This document shows, piece by piece, positions 44,590 to 54,237 of a DNA stretch of 64,000 bases. The stretch covers positions 4,355,501 through 4,419,500 of the forward strand of contig NZ_UFSM01000001.1 in the NCBI RefSeq assembly GCF_900445235.1. The letters run 5' to 3'. Both the position numbers and the translations under genes were made by a program. This stretch comes from Aminobacter aminovorans. Its GTDB lineage: Bacteria > Pseudomonadota > Alphaproteobacteria > Rhizobiales > Rhizobiaceae. The notes beneath the pieces were generated by a model. It worked only from the letters and a program-made list of their open reading frames with translations. It had not been told where the DNA came from and searched no databases. Every line of letters begins with the position of its first letter. The stretch's first letter is position 1.

Positions 44590-46830
44590 TCAGTGCGCGA
44601 CATCCTCGGTCTTGTCGAGATATTGCGTCAGTGCGGTCACCAGATGGTAGAAGATGCTGGCCGGCACTTCCTTGGCCAGCGAGCGGCCGCGCTCGTCGAT
44701 CTGGTCGATCCACAGTCCCTGCGGCGCGGGGTCGATATGCCAGCGAAACAGGCGTCCGACACGCGCTTCGATCTCCGGCTTGAGGTCGGGGCCGCCGGTA
44801 CCGTCGAGCGCGACGGCCGCCTTGATCGCTTCGGTCTGCGGCCAGCTGCGCGAGATGTTGTCGAGCGGCAGGCCCTGCCGTGACACTGCTCCATAAGCGA
44901 GCCCCGTCGCGCGGTTGAGGCCGTTGGCAACCGCCGAGGCATAGAGCTTGCGGCCGAAGGCAACCAGATCCTTCTGGCCGCTCTTGTCGGCGAAATCGAC
45001 CAGCAGCGATGCCCATTCGAAATGATGGCCGGGCTCGGTCCACTGGCCCTTTTCGCCCGATGCAGGATGCCAGTCGCGGTCGAAGAACTCACCCAGCGTC
45101 CAGCTGTCGACGTCGAAGAAATGGCTGCGGAACAGATCGATGATGCGCGCTGCCCGCCTGAGATAGGCGCGGTCGCCCGTCACCGCGTGCCAGGCGAGAA
45201 ACGCCTCCAGCAGATGCATATGCGGGTTGGACCGACGCACGCCCTCGCCGTCAGGGCTTTCCATGAAACCGGTCATGCGCTCGTCCTCGAGGTGCTTGTC
45301 GAGGAAGGCGAATGTTTCGGTGGCCAGCCCCAGCGCCTCGGCGTTGCCCGAACGATGGGCATGGGCCAGCGCCAGCAGAACGCAGGCGTGGTCGTAGGCG
45401 TCTTCAACCGGGTCCTGGACGCTGCCGTCAGGGTTCAGCGTCCGCACCCAGCCGCCGCGTTCGGTACGACCCTTGTCGGCCATGAAGCGTATGCCGTGAT
45501 CGATGAGCTGATCGGCCCTGCCGTCCCAGCCACGCTGCTTGGCGACGGAGAAGGCGTAAACCTGCCGCGCCATGGTGCGCATGCGCTTTGGCTTGGCCAA
45601 AGGCCGCGCATCGAAGCCGAGCGCCTCGTGAAAACCGCCGAACTGCTCGTCGACGCCTGAAGTCGACCACAGCGGCAGCGTCTCTTCCATCAGCCAGTGC
45701 TGCACCCGCCTTCGCCAGGCGCCATTGGCGAGCACACGGCCATGCGCCGGCGTGAACTTCGTCTCCAGCCGACCGCTCTTCTCGAGCTGCTCGACGATCT
45801 TCTTGACGTTCTGGCTGTGACTGACAGGCGCAACGAAGGTCGCGTCGGACGTCGAGACGATGGCGACGTCCTTGAGGCCGATTGCCGAAAGCAGGCGCCC
45901 TTCGCCGCGCAGGTAGGAGTTCTCGCAATCGATGGCGACGACATCGCCGACAATGACATTGCCGTTCTTGTCGGAGGGACTGACATCGAGCAGCGACTGC
46001 CAAGACCCCAGGTCGTTCCAACGGAAACTCGCCGGCACCATGGCGATGCCGCTGGTGCGCTCCATGATGGCATAGTCGATCGAGTTGGAGGGAATGTCCT
46101 GATAGAGATCCAGCGGCATGTAGACGCCGGATAGATCGCTGGTCTGTGCCTGAAAGGCTGCTTCGGCCTTCTGCCAGATCTCGGGCTGGTGCTTGAGGAA
46201 GGCGTCGCGCATGGCGCTCGCCTTGAACAGGAAGATGCCGGCGTTCCAGAAGAAGTTGCCGGCAGCGAGATAGGCTTCGGCGGTCGCCAGATCCGGCTTT
46301 TCGACAAAGCGGGTTACGTCTGCGACGTCGCCAGCTTCGCCACCAACCTCGATGTAGCCGTAGCCGGTCTCCGGCGTCGCCGGCTTTATGCCGAAGACGA
46401 CAAGGCGCCCGGCATTGGCCGCAGGGACACCCCGCTCGACCGTGTCCCAGAACTGGCGCTGGGTCGAGATTTCGTGGTCCGAAGGCACCACCAGCACGAT
46501 GCCGTCGCCATAGGCCTTGATCGTCTGCAACGCCGCGATTGCAACGGCTGCCGCCGTGTTGCGGCCCGTCGGCTCGAAGATTGCGCCGCCGCCGGCAAGA
46601 TCGATCGCTGCGAGATCGGCCCGCACCCGTTCGGCATGGCGCTCCGATGCGATCAAATAGATCGGGGTTTCGCCGTCGTCGCGCGCGGCAAGCCGCTTCA
46701 GCGTCTTGACCAGCATCGAGCCATCGCCCGACAGATCGTGGAACTGCTTGGGGTTGTCCTCGCGGGACAGCGGCCAGAGCCGGGAGCCGACGCCTCCGCT
46801 CATGACAAAACTGACGATCCTCTCGGCCAT
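44590..46830 (-). CDS. Fusion: mannose-1-phosphate guanylyltransferase + AGE-family epimerase/isomerase
   Basis: 746 residues from ATG 46830 with GGGGAG upstream. N-terminal about 350 residues: nucleotidyltransferase with FVMSGGVGSRLWPLSREDNP, VPSDHEISTQRQFWDTVERG, FVEKPDLATAEAYLAAGNFF and FRWNDLGSWQSLLDVSPS (ManC type). C-terminal about 390 residues: (alpha/alpha)6 barrel of the N-acylglucosamine 2-epimerase family, for example GWVRTLNPDGSVQDPVEDAY, PGHHFEWASLLVDFADKSG and SRSWPQTEAIKAAVAL. Usual ManC fusions carry a cupin phosphomannose isomerase; here an AGE domain takes that place. Combined role inferred: fructose-6-P/mannose interconversion and GDP-mannose synthesis. Follows manB by 11 bases. 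Confidence 0.9.
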   Translation of the reverse strand: MAERIVSFVMSGGVGSRLWPLSREDNPKQFHDLSGDGSMLVKTLKRLAARDDGETPIYLIASERHAERVRADLAAIDLAGGGAIFEPTGRNTAAAVAIAALQTIKAYGDGIVLVVPSDHEISTQRQFWDTVERGVPAANAGRLVVFGIKPATPETGYGYIEVGGEAGDVADVTRFVEKPDLATAEAYLAAGNFFWNAGIFLFKASAMRDAFLKHQPEIWQKAEAAFQAQTSDLSGVYMPLDLYQDIPSNSIDYAIMERTSGIAMVPASFRWNDLGSWQSLLDVSPSDKNGNVIVGDVVAIDCENSYLRGEGRLLSAIGLKDVAIVSTSDATFVAPVSHSQNVKKIVEQLEKSGRLETKFTPAHGRVLANGAWRRRVQHWLMEETLPLWSTSGVDEQFGGFHEALGFDARPLAKPKRMRTMARQVYAFSVAKQRGWDGRADQLIDHGIRFMADKGRTERGGWVRTLNPDGSVQDPVEDAYDHACVLLALAHAHRSGNAEALGLATETFAFLDKHLEDERMTGFMESPDGEGVRRSNPHMHLLEAFLAWHAVTGDRAYLRRAARIIDLFRSHFFDVDSWTLGEFFDRDWHPASGEKGQWTEPGHHFEWASLLVDFADKSGQKDLVAFGRKLYASAVANGLNRATGLAYGAVSRQGLPLDNISRSWPQTEAIKAAVALDGTGGPDLKPEIEARVGRLFRWHIDPAPQGLWIDQIDERGRSLAKEVPASIFYHLVTALTQYLDKTEDVAH

Positions 46831-46841
46831 GCCCACTCCCC

Positions 46842-48362
46842 TCAGAAGGTCTGGTTGTAGGCGCCGACGGACGGATTGCGCCTCAACACAGCGTCAACCG
46901 CCTCGAACATCTCACGCCGACGCTCGGACGACACCGGGCTTTCCACCACCACGACCAGTTCCGGCTTGTTGGAGGAGGCACGAACGAGCCCCCAGGTCCC
47001 GTCCTCGGCAACGACACGCACGCCGTTGACGGTCACCAAGTCGACGATCCTCTGCCCGGCGAAGGTTTCGCCATTGCGCTTCATCGCCTCGAAATCTGCG
47101 ACGACCTTGTCGACGACGCCATATTTCAACTCGTCGTCGCAATGCGGCGACATGGTCGGCGTGCCGTAAGTCAGCGGCAGGTCGCGGTAGAGATCGGCCA
47201 TCGACTTACCGGGGCTGCGGTCGAGCATCTGGCAAACGGCGATCGCCGTGACGATGCCATCGTCGTAGCCGCGGCCGATCGGCGGGTTGAAGAAGAAGTG
47301 GCCCGACTTTTCGAAGCCGGCGATCGCGCCCAATTCGGCGACGCGGCGCTTGAGATAGGAGTGGCCTGTTTTCCAGTAGTCGGTCTTGGCGCCATTGGCG
47401 GCCAGCACCTTGTCGGTGTTGAATAGGCCCGTCGACTTCACGTCGACGACAAAGGTGGAATTCGGGTACAGGCCTGAAATGTCGCGCGCGAGCATGACAC
47501 CGACCTTGTCGGCGAAGATCTCGTTGCCCTCATTGTCGACCACGCCGCAACGGTCACCATCGCCATCGAAGCCGAGTCCGACATCGGCGCCTGTTTCCAG
47601 CACCTTGTCCCTGATCGCATGCAGCATCTGCATGTCCTCGGGGTTGGGGTTGTAGCGCGGGAACGAATGGTCGAGCTCGATGTCGAGCGGGATGACCTCG
47701 CAGCCGATGCGCTCCAGCGCTTCCGGCGCAAAGGCCCCTGCCGTGCCGTTGCCGCAGGCGGCGACGACGCGCAGCTTGCGCGTGACGTGTTTGCCGGCAA
47801 CGAGGTCGTCGATATAGGTCTTGCGGAAATGGGGCACGAACTCGTATGTGCCGCCACCGATCAGGTCGAAATCGCCATTGAGCACGACCTCCTTCAGCGC
47901 CGACATTTCGTCCGGCCCGAAGGTCAGTGGCCGCTGCGCTCCCATTTTCACGCCGGTCCAGCCGTTCTCGTTATGCGAAGCGGTGACCATGGCCACAGAC
48001 GGCGTGTCGAGTGCGAACTGGGCCAAGTAGGCCATCGGCGAAAGCGCAAGGCCGATGTCCTTGACGCGGGCGCCCGCCGCCAGAAGCCCCGCCACCAGCG
48101 CCAGCTTGATCGACATCGAGTAGGAGCGGAAATCGTGGCCGACGACGATGTCAGGTCCCGCGCCGAGACGCCGGATCAACGTGCCGATGCCCATGCCCAA
48201 AGCCTGGACGCCGATAAGGTTGAGTTCCGGCTCCTTTGCCGAGCTCGGATGGCCAAACCACCAGCGCGCGTCGTACTCACGAAAACCGGTCGGCTTGACC
48301 AGTGGGAGCGTCTCGAATTCGAACGTGTTGGGAGATGCTTGGGCGACTGGCTTGAAATTCAC
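46842..48362 (-). CDS. manB: Phosphomannomutase / phosphoglucomutase
   Basis: 506 residues from a GTG at 48362 (VNFKPVAQASPNTFEFETL), with GGAG seven bases upstream; the open frame continues 65 codons further but without coding character. Alpha-D-phosphohexomutase signatures: catalytic Ser in VTASHNENGWTGVKMG, metal loop GLGFDGDGDRCGVVDNEG, sugar-specificity loop FEKSGHFFFNPPIGRGYDDG and phosphate loop VRASSNKPELVVVVES. Reaction: mannose-6-P to mannose-1-P (and glucose). Feeds the downstream guanylyltransferase, giving a GDP-mannose cassette for exopolysaccharide or LPS. Confidence 0.93.
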   Translation of the reverse strand: MNFKPVAQASPNTFEFETLPLVKPTGFREYDARWWFGHPSSAKEPELNLIGVQALGMGIGTLIRRLGAGPDIVVGHDFRSYSMSIKLALVAGLLAAGARVKDIGLALSPMAYLAQFALDTPSVAMVTASHNENGWTGVKMGAQRPLTFGPDEMSALKEVVLNGDFDLIGGGTYEFVPHFRKTYIDDLVAGKHVTRKLRVVAACGNGTAGAFAPEALERIGCEVIPLDIELDHSFPRYNPNPEDMQMLHAIRDKVLETGADVGLGFDGDGDRCGVVDNEGNEIFADKVGVMLARDISGLYPNSTFVVDVKSTGLFNTDKVLAANGAKTDYWKTGHSYLKRRVAELGAIAGFEKSGHFFFNPPIGRGYDDGIVTAIAVCQMLDRSPGKSMADLYRDLPLTYGTPTMSPHCDDELKYGVVDKVVADFEAMKRNGETFAGQRIVDLVTVNGVRVVAEDGTWGLVRASSNKPELVVVVESPVSSERRREMFEAVDAVLRRNPSVGAYNQTF

Positions 48363-48563
48363 GTCTGCACTCCGGCGCCATGGCTGCGCATAGATTCTGT
48401 TCGCGATCGAATACCGCAAGATCGGGGCACTGTCCCCTCCCGCCACGGCAGCAAAAAGGCTTAAAAGCACAACAAGATTACTCACTTGCGAAAAATTGCG
48501 CCAGTCGAACCTTTGGCGCTTGCAGGAACCCGAACCGGCGGCTATAAGCCCGCCCACTGGTCA

Positions 48564-48640
48564 CGGAGTGTAGCGCAGCCTGGTAGCGCACATCGTTCGG
48601 GACGATGGGGTCGCAGGTTCGAATCCTGCCACTCCGACCA
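48564..48640 (+). tRNA. tRNA-Pro (CGG)
   Basis: 77 bases. Acceptor CGGAGTG pairs with CACTCCG, discriminator A and encoded CCA at 48638-48640. D-arm GCGCAGCCTGGTAGCGC, anticodon stem CATCG/CGATG with loop TTCGGGA (anticodon CGG), T-arm with GGTTCGAATCC. No integrase or att-like duplication is seen around it. Confidence 0.97.
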
Positions 48641-49050
48641 GAAAAATCCCGAAATCACAATTCCTTAGACCGAAGCGCCAGAGACCGGCTTTTCGCGTGC
48701 TTGCAACTCCTGGCAGCACTGCGCCAGAATTCTCGACTGACGCTGGCAAGATTTCCAAGACCAGCGCGTACTATTCACAAGACGGCAATCAAGAGTTGCA
48801 CACTACCTGCTGCAAGAAGATGGACACGCGTCATCTACGCGTGATGTCTGACAATTCATGCCGCACCTCATACGAATTGTTGATTGTTTTAAGCAGATTT
48901 TGGTATCGGCATTGAACCATTCTTGATCATTCGTCACCGCGAAGCGCCATATTAGCAAATCGATAATCTTCTGCGCTCACTCTGTCCTTGATCTTGCTTA
49001 TCTCTGATCATCGAGGCCGAAGATCTTGGCAAAAGCCAAACAGGTGGCAT
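48641..49050. other. Intergenic region between tRNA-Pro and the TadE gene
   Basis: 410 bases. Moderately AT-rich at 48860-49050. Open frames of 60-79 codons run through the tRNA or lack domains, and I accept none. It should contain the promoter for the TadE/TadG pair. No repeat or mobile-element end was recognised. Confidence 0.45.
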
Positions 49051-49650
49051 ATGACTGGGCATAATTACTTTGTGTACAAACAATATTTCAGGGAGCTAAC
49101 GGCACGCAGGACGTCTGAGGCATGGCGCTCGTGCCGACAGCACTGCAAGCTCGGAGCAGACGGTTCGAGGCCGCATACCGAACGGGTTGGGCTGGACAGA
49201 TGGCAAAGGAACCTGCTTCGCGGACGACCGCCTGACAGCAAATTCCTTCAGTCGAAATCCGGTACTTCGGCAATAGAGTTTGCAATTGTCGCACCGATCT
49301 TCATCCTTCTTGTTTTCGGGATGATTGCCTACGGGATCTACTTCGGCGCCCTGCATTCCGTCCAGCAGATGGCAGCCGATGCAGCCCGCACTGCCATCGG
49401 CGGGCTCAACGAAGCCGAGCGCAAGACGCTCGCGCAGAGATACATCGATCTCAACGGCGACGGCTACGTCCTCATCGACAAATCAAAACTGACGGTCGAC
49501 GCCAAAGACAACGTCAATGACAGCGAACAATTCGTTGTCTCTGTGAGCTACGACGCTCGTCAGCTTCCGATCTGGAACCTGCTTCCTATGCTGCCGATGC
49601 CGGAGCAGACCATCAAACGCAGTTCGACAATTCGGGTGGGGGGCATCTGA
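49051..49650 (+). CDS. TadE-like pilus assembly protein
   Basis: 199 residues from ATG 49051 (GGTGG upstream). The TadE signature lies at about 70-100: SKSGTSAIEFAIVAPIFIL, a type IV pilin-like hydrophobic helix with the Glu, then FGALHSVQQMAADAARTAIG. The remaining C-terminus is periplasmic. The hydrophilic N-terminal 65 residues are unusually long for TadE, and no nearer ATG/GTG/TTG exists in frame, so the true start may be different. Known role: pseudopilin of Tad (Flp) pili. Directly followed by the TadG-like gene. Confidence 0.85.
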   Translation: MTGHNYFVYKQYFRELTARRTSEAWRSCRQHCKLGADGSRPHTERVGLDRWQRNLLRGRPPDSKFLQSKSGTSAIEFAIVAPIFILLVFGMIAYGIYFGALHSVQQMAADAARTAIGGLNEAERKTLAQRYIDLNGDGYVLIDKSKLTVDAKDNVNDSEQFVVSVSYDARQLPIWNLLPMLPMPEQTIKRSSTIRVGGI

Positions 49651-51411
49651 ATGTTCAAAGCAATTCTCAGCAGACTGGTTGAGTTCCGCAGCTCGAAAAA
49701 AGGCAACATGGCAACGATGTTTGCCCTGTCGTTGCCGATCGGCCTGGCTGCGGCGGCCCTGGCCGTCGACGAAGGCTCGCTTTATGTCGAGCGTCGCGAG
49801 GCTCAGTCGGTCACCGACCTGGCGGCGATCTATGCGGCGGCCAACATCGCCAAGGCCGACGCAGCGGTACTGAAGGTCTTCAACAACAACAAGCAGAACA
49901 ATGTCGTCCTGGTTGACGGCTCCACGCCTCAAACGCTCGCAGTCGGCTATCAGCGCGTACGTGTCGAAAAAGGCCGCTATGCCGCTGACCCCAATGTCTC
50001 AGCCGCCACGCGCTTCGTCGTCGGCGCCACCCCACCGAATGCCGTGCGCGTGACCTACACGAAGGACGGCACGACCTACTTCGCCAATGCGCTGATGGGC
50101 GAGCGCAAGATTGTCACCAGCGCAGTCGCCACGGCGCCGGCCGAGGCCGCCTTCTCCGTAGGCTCCAGGCTTGCCAGCCTCAATGGCGGCCTGCTCAACA
50201 GTGTCCTCGGCGGCCTGCTGGGCACGACCCTGTCGCTCAATGTCATGGACTACAATGCGCTGCTGGGCGTCGACGTCAACGCGCTGCAGTTCATCGACGC
50301 CCTGAAGACCGGGCTGAACCTGACGGCGGGCACGTATAACGAGGTTATCGAGGCCGAAGCGACAGTCGGGCAGATCCTGTCGGCCCTGGCAACGGTCAAC
50401 AAGGACAGGGACGCCGACATTGCCCTGAACAAACTCCTGGGTTCTCGCATCCCGGGCTCGCTCAAGGTGCCGCTCAAGAACTACATCGACCTCGGCGCGA
50501 TCGGCAAACTGGCGACGGGCCGTGGCGCCGCTGGGCTGGATGCCGATGTCGGCATCATGGAGCTGATAAGCGCTGCAGCCGCGATCGCCAACGGCAACAA
50601 CCAGGTCGCCGTCGATCTCGGTGCCGGCGTGCCGGGCCTGCTTGGCGTCAAGCTGAACGTTGCCATAGGCGAACCACCGCAAGGATACAGCTGGTTTGCG
50701 GTGGGCGAACCGGGCAAGATCGTACGCACGGCACAGACCAGGCTGCAACTCGTCGTCACCGTCGGCGGCTCCGGTGGACTGGTCGACAGCGTGCTGGGCG
50801 GATCGGTGCGCGTGCCGCTCTATGTCGAACTGGCATATGCCGAGGCCGAGCTCAAAAGCGTCTCCTGCCCCACCGGCAAGCCGGCAAGCGCAATCGTCAC
50901 CGTTGCTGCCCAGCCAGGAGTGGCGGAGATCTGGCTTGGAGACATCAACCCGGCGGAACTCAAGGTCTTCACCAAAAGACCGGTTGTACAGCCGGCGCAA
51001 CTGGTAAAACTCAACCCGGTTGGCCTCAACGTGCTGACTGTCGATGTCAAGGGCGCCGCCAATGTGCGGATCGGCAACATGACACCGTCGAACCTCACCT
51101 TCAACAAGAGCGACATCGACGCCCGCACCATCAAGTCGGTCTCGACACGCAACCTGACGCAGTCGCTGACCGCCTCGCTGTTGAGCGGACTGACGCTCGA
51201 CATCGATCTCAAGGTGCTGGGTCTTGGCCTCGGGCTGTTCGTGCCGACCGACGCCGCGGTCAAATCCGCCATCATCGGGCTGCTGTCAGGGGTGACGGCG
51301 CCCATCGACGGACTGCTTTACAACGTTCTTGCGCTGGTGGGCGTGAAGGTCGGCGAAGCCGATGTCCGTGTTCACGGCGTCAACTGCGGCCGTTCCGTTC
51401 TCGTGCTCTGA
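49651..51411 (+). CDS. TadG-like membrane protein
   Basis: 586 residues, starting one base after the TadE stop. N-terminal Tad helix FRSSKKGNMATMFALSLPIG, LAAAALAVDEGSLYVERREAQ and TDLAAIYAAANIAKAD are the TadG pattern. The large remaining part is extracytoplasmic, rich in Leu, Val and Gly, with no vWA domain that I can recognise (repeated GL/LL stretches such as LNGGLLNSVLGGLLGTTLSL). Known role of TadG: anchoring of Tad pili; in this form the C-terminus is unassigned. No further tad/cpa genes are nearby. Confidence 0.85.
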   Translation: MFKAILSRLVEFRSSKKGNMATMFALSLPIGLAAAALAVDEGSLYVERREAQSVTDLAAIYAAANIAKADAAVLKVFNNNKQNNVVLVDGSTPQTLAVGYQRVRVEKGRYAADPNVSAATRFVVGATPPNAVRVTYTKDGTTYFANALMGERKIVTSAVATAPAEAAFSVGSRLASLNGGLLNSVLGGLLGTTLSLNVMDYNALLGVDVNALQFIDALKTGLNLTAGTYNEVIEAEATVGQILSALATVNKDRDADIALNKLLGSRIPGSLKVPLKNYIDLGAIGKLATGRGAAGLDADVGIMELISAAAAIANGNNQVAVDLGAGVPGLLGVKLNVAIGEPPQGYSWFAVGEPGKIVRTAQTRLQLVVTVGGSGGLVDSVLGGSVRVPLYVELAYAEAELKSVSCPTGKPASAIVTVAAQPGVAEIWLGDINPAELKVFTKRPVVQPAQLVKLNPVGLNVLTVDVKGAANVRIGNMTPSNLTFNKSDIDARTIKSVSTRNLTQSLTASLLSGLTLDIDLKVLGLGLGLFVPTDAAVKSAIIGLLSGVTAPIDGLLYNVLALVGVKVGEADVRVHGVNCGRSVLVL

Positions 51412-51418
51412 AAGCGAA

Positions 51419-51448
51419 CGGGCCCGGAGACTGATATCTCCGGGCCCG
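51419..51448. terminator. Bidirectional terminator after the TadG-like gene
   Basis: CGGGCCCGGAGA and TCTCCGGGCCCG form a perfect 12-bp stem with a 6-base loop, followed by CCATCATTTTAC on the plus strand. It separates the tadG-like and oppDF genes. Confidence 0.8.
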
Positions 51449-51482
51449 CCATCATTTTACCAGCAGTCCGTAGCCGAGACCG

Positions 51483-53099
51483 TCAGGCCGATTGGCGGAA
51501 CTTGGTTTCGTCGATCGCCGCTGCCATCAAGGTCTTGGTATAGGCTTCACGAGGCGCGCCGAAAATCTCCTCGGTTGGTCCCTCCTCGACGATCTTTCCC
51601 TGCTTCATCACGATGATGTAGTCCGACATGGCGCGCACCACCGCCAGATCGTGACTGATGAACAGATATGAAAGATCGTGGTCGGCCTGCAGCTTGCGCA
51701 ACAACTCGACGATCTGCTTTTGCACCGACCGGTCGAGCGCCGAGGTCGGCTCGTCGAGCACGACGACCTTGGGCTTGAGGATCATTGCCCGCGCTATTGC
51801 GATACGCTGGCGCTGGCCGCCGGAGAACTCGTGCGGATAACGGTTGCGCGTTTCGGGCGAGAGGCCGACCTCCAGCAGCGCTTCGACCGCCCGCTTGTCT
51901 CGTTCCTTGGTCGAGAGCGACGGTTCGTGCACGAGCAGGCCTTCAGTGATGATCTGGCCGACCGTCATGCGCGGCGACAAGGAGCCGAAAGGATCCTGGA
52001 ACACCAGCTGAAGCTCCCGGCGCAGCGGACGCATCTCGGCGCGATCGGCCTTTGACAGATCCTTGTCGCCAAAGCGGATCATGCCCTGGCTGGGCAGGAG
52101 CCGGAGCAAGGCACGGCCAAGCGTCGACTTGCCTGAACCGGATTCGCCGACGATGCCGATCGTCTGACGTTGCTTGAGCATCACCGAAATGCGGTCGACC
52201 GCGCGCAGCAGCATCGGCGGGCCTGCAAGGAAACCACCACCGATCTTGAACTCAACCTCGACATTGCGCCCTTCCAGCAGGATCGGCGCGTTGTCGGCAG
52301 GTGGCGACTTGCGACCGGTCGGCTCCGCCGCCAGCAGCATCTTGGTGTAGTCGTGCTGCGGGTTGGCGAACAGTTCGTCGGCCTTGCCCTCCTCCACCAC
52401 TTCGCCGTAGCGCATGACATAGACACGGTCGGCAAAGCGCCGGACGATGCCGAGGTCATGGGTGATGAAGACGATCGCCATGCCGAGCTTGCGCTGAAGT
52501 TCCGCAAGCAGCATCAGGATCTGCGCCTGGATCGTCACGTCGAGTGCTGTGGTCGGCTCGTCGGCGATCAGGATGTCGGGATCGTTGGCCAGCGCCATGG
52601 CGATCATCACACGCTGGCGCTGGCCGCCCGACATTTCGTGCGGGTAGGACTTCAGGCGCCGCTCGGGATCGGGAATCTTGACCAGTTCGAGCAGCCTGAG
52701 CGCTTCGGCGCGCGCCTCCGCACCACTCAACCCGCGATGTTTGCGGATCGGCTCCATCAGCTGGTTGCCGATGGTGTAGAGCGGATCGAGCGAGGTCATC
52801 GGCTCCTGGAAGATCATGCTGATCTTGCGGCCGCGGACCTTGTTGAGTTCCGATTTGCCGAGTGTCAGCAGGTTCGTGCCACGGTAATCGACGACGCCGG
52901 TAGCCTCGCCGTTGGATGCCAGCAGGCTCATCGCCGCCATCATCGTCTGGCTCTTGCCGGAGCCGGATTCACCGACCACGGCAACAGTCTCGCCGGCATC
53001 GACGTGAAGGTTGATGCCCTTCACCGCTTCCACCATGCCGTCGAGCGTGCGGAAGCGCACGCGCAGGTCCTTGACCGAAAGGATCGTTTCTCCAGCCAT
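51483..53099 (-). CDS. oppD: Oligopeptide ABC transporter, fused double ATP-binding protein (OppDF)
   Basis: 538 residues from ATG 53099 ([16 protein letters not shown]). Two complete ABC domains. First: Walker [17 protein letters not shown], signature [19 protein letters not shown], Walker [14 protein letters not shown]. Second: Walker [19 protein letters not shown], signature [19 protein letters not shown], Walker [15 protein letters not shown]. Each is preceded by the OppD/OppF-type extended region. Known role: cytoplasmic motor of a peptide or sugar-oligomer importer. Last gene of the oppABC-DF operon; the next gene upstream (oppC) ends 1 base away. Confidence 0.93.
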   Translation of the reverse strand: MAGETILSVKDLRVRFRTLDGMVEAVKGINLHVDAGETVAVVGESGSGKSQTMMAAMSLLASNGEATGVVDYRGTNLLTLGKSELNKVRGRKISMIFQEPMTSLDPLYTIGNQLMEPIRKHRGLSGAEARAEALRLLELVKIPDPERRLKSYPHEMSGGQRQRVMIAMALANDPDILIADEPTTALDVTIQAQILMLLAELQRKLGMAIVFITHDLGIVRRFADRVYVMRYGEVVEEGKADELFANPQHDYTKMLLAAEPTGRKSPPADNAPILLEGRNVEVEFKIGGGFLAGPPMLLRAVDRISVMLKQRQTIGIVGESGSGKSTLGRALLRLLPSQGMIRFGDKDLSKADRAEMRPLRRELQLVFQDPFGSLSPRMTVGQIITEGLLVHEPSLSTKERDKRAVEALLEVGLSPETRNRYPHEFSGGQRQRIAIARAMILKPKVVVLDEPTSALDRSVQKQIVELLRKLQADHDLSYLFISHDLAVVRAMSDYIIVMKQGKIVEEGPTEEIFGAPREAYTKTLMAAAIDETKFRQSA

Positions 53100-53100
53100 C

Positions 53101-54237
53101 TCACCTGTCCTTCGGATCGAGAGCGTCACGCAGGCCGTCGCCGATGAAATTCAGCGCAAACAGCGTCGAGACCAGGAAGAAGGCCGGGAACAACAGCAGC
53201 CAGTTGGCAGTACCGATGTTGGCCGCTCCGGTGGAAATCAGCACACCCCAACTGGTCATCGGCTCCTGCACGCCGAGGCCTAGAAACGACAGGAAGCTTT
53301 CGAGCAGGATCACCTGCGGCACCAGCAGGGTCATGTAGATGACCACCGGCCCCAGCAGGTTGGGGATGACGTGGCGCTGCACGATGCCAGCCGACCTGAC
53401 ACCGAGCGCTTCCGCCGCCTGGACATATTCCTGCCGGCGGATCGACAAGGCCTGTCCACGCACGATGCGCGCCATGTCGAGCCACAGCACCGCCCCCACC
53501 GCCAGGAACATCAACACGAAGTTTCGTCCGAAGAAGACGACCAGCATGATGACGAAGAAGATGAAGGGAAGTGAATAGAGCACATCGACGATGCGCATCA
53601 TTACCTCGTCGGTCTTGCCGCCCATGAAGCCGGCGGTGGCGCCGTAGACGACACCAATGACGACCGCCACAAAACCAGCAAGCAGGCCGATAGCGAGCGA
53701 TATGCGCCCTGCCACCAATGTACGAGTAAACAGATCGCGGCCAACATTGTCGGTGCCGAACAGGAAGTATTGCTGCTTTACGGCGGCGGAAAACACCGCC
53801 TCCTTGCCGTCCGCGGTCTTGCTCTCAACCTTGGCGTCGTCGAACGTGTCGGAGCGGTCGATGTAGCGCGTGTTGCGCTCATCAATCTCCTTTGGAGAGG
53901 TAACCGTGACAAAGACCCGGCCGCCCTCCTCCTTCCATTCTTTCTTGTCCACCCGCATACGCTTCAGGACATCGTCGAGAGATTTCTCGATCGAACCGGC
54001 GTCCGGATAGGGCGAGAGGCTCGGAGGCATACGCACGTAATCGGGATAGATCGTCGAATAGACATGCGGCGAGAAGAACGGCCCGACGATACACACCAGG
54101 GCCATGGCTCCGAGGTAGAACAGGCTGAACATCGCGGCCCTGTTGGCCTTGAGCCGCAACCAGGCGTCGCCAAACAGTGAACGTCCGACAACGGCGTTGG
54201 ATGCTGCTGGAGGGGAACTTGCGGTAACATCAGTCAT
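53101..54237 (-). CDS. oppC: Oligopeptide ABC transporter permease (OppC)
   Basis: 378 residues from ATG 54237. N-terminal OppC_N helix (AMFSLFYLGAMALVCIVGPFF), a long periplasmic loop (about 60-175), then five helices with the permease motif EALGVRSAGIVQRHVIPNLL (EAA loop) and FIGDGLRDALDPKDR at the end. Known role: inner membrane channel with OppB. The start overlaps the oppB stop by 8 bases. Confidence 0.93.
   Translation of the reverse strand: MTDVTASSPPAASNAVVGRSLFGDAWLRLKANRAAMFSLFYLGAMALVCIVGPFFSPHVYSTIYPDYVRMPPSLSPYPDAGSIEKSLDDVLKRMRVDKKEWKEEGGRVFVTVTSPKEIDERNTRYIDRSDTFDDAKVESKTADGKEAVFSAAVKQQYFLFGTDNVGRDLFTRTLVAGRISLAIGLLAGFVAVVIGVVYGATAGFMGGKTDEVMMRIVDVLYSLPFIFFVIMLVVFFGRNFVLMFLAVGAVLWLDMARIVRGQALSIRRQEYVQAAEALGVRSAGIVQRHVIPNLLGPVVIYMTLLVPQVILLESFLSFLGLGVQEPMTSWGVLISTGAANIGTANWLLLFPAFFLVSTLFALNFIGDGLRDALDPKDR

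Noticed and set aside
48564..49050. Integrative element attached to tRNA-Pro
   Set aside because: No integrase, no repeat of the tRNA 3' end and no shift of composition in the following genes.
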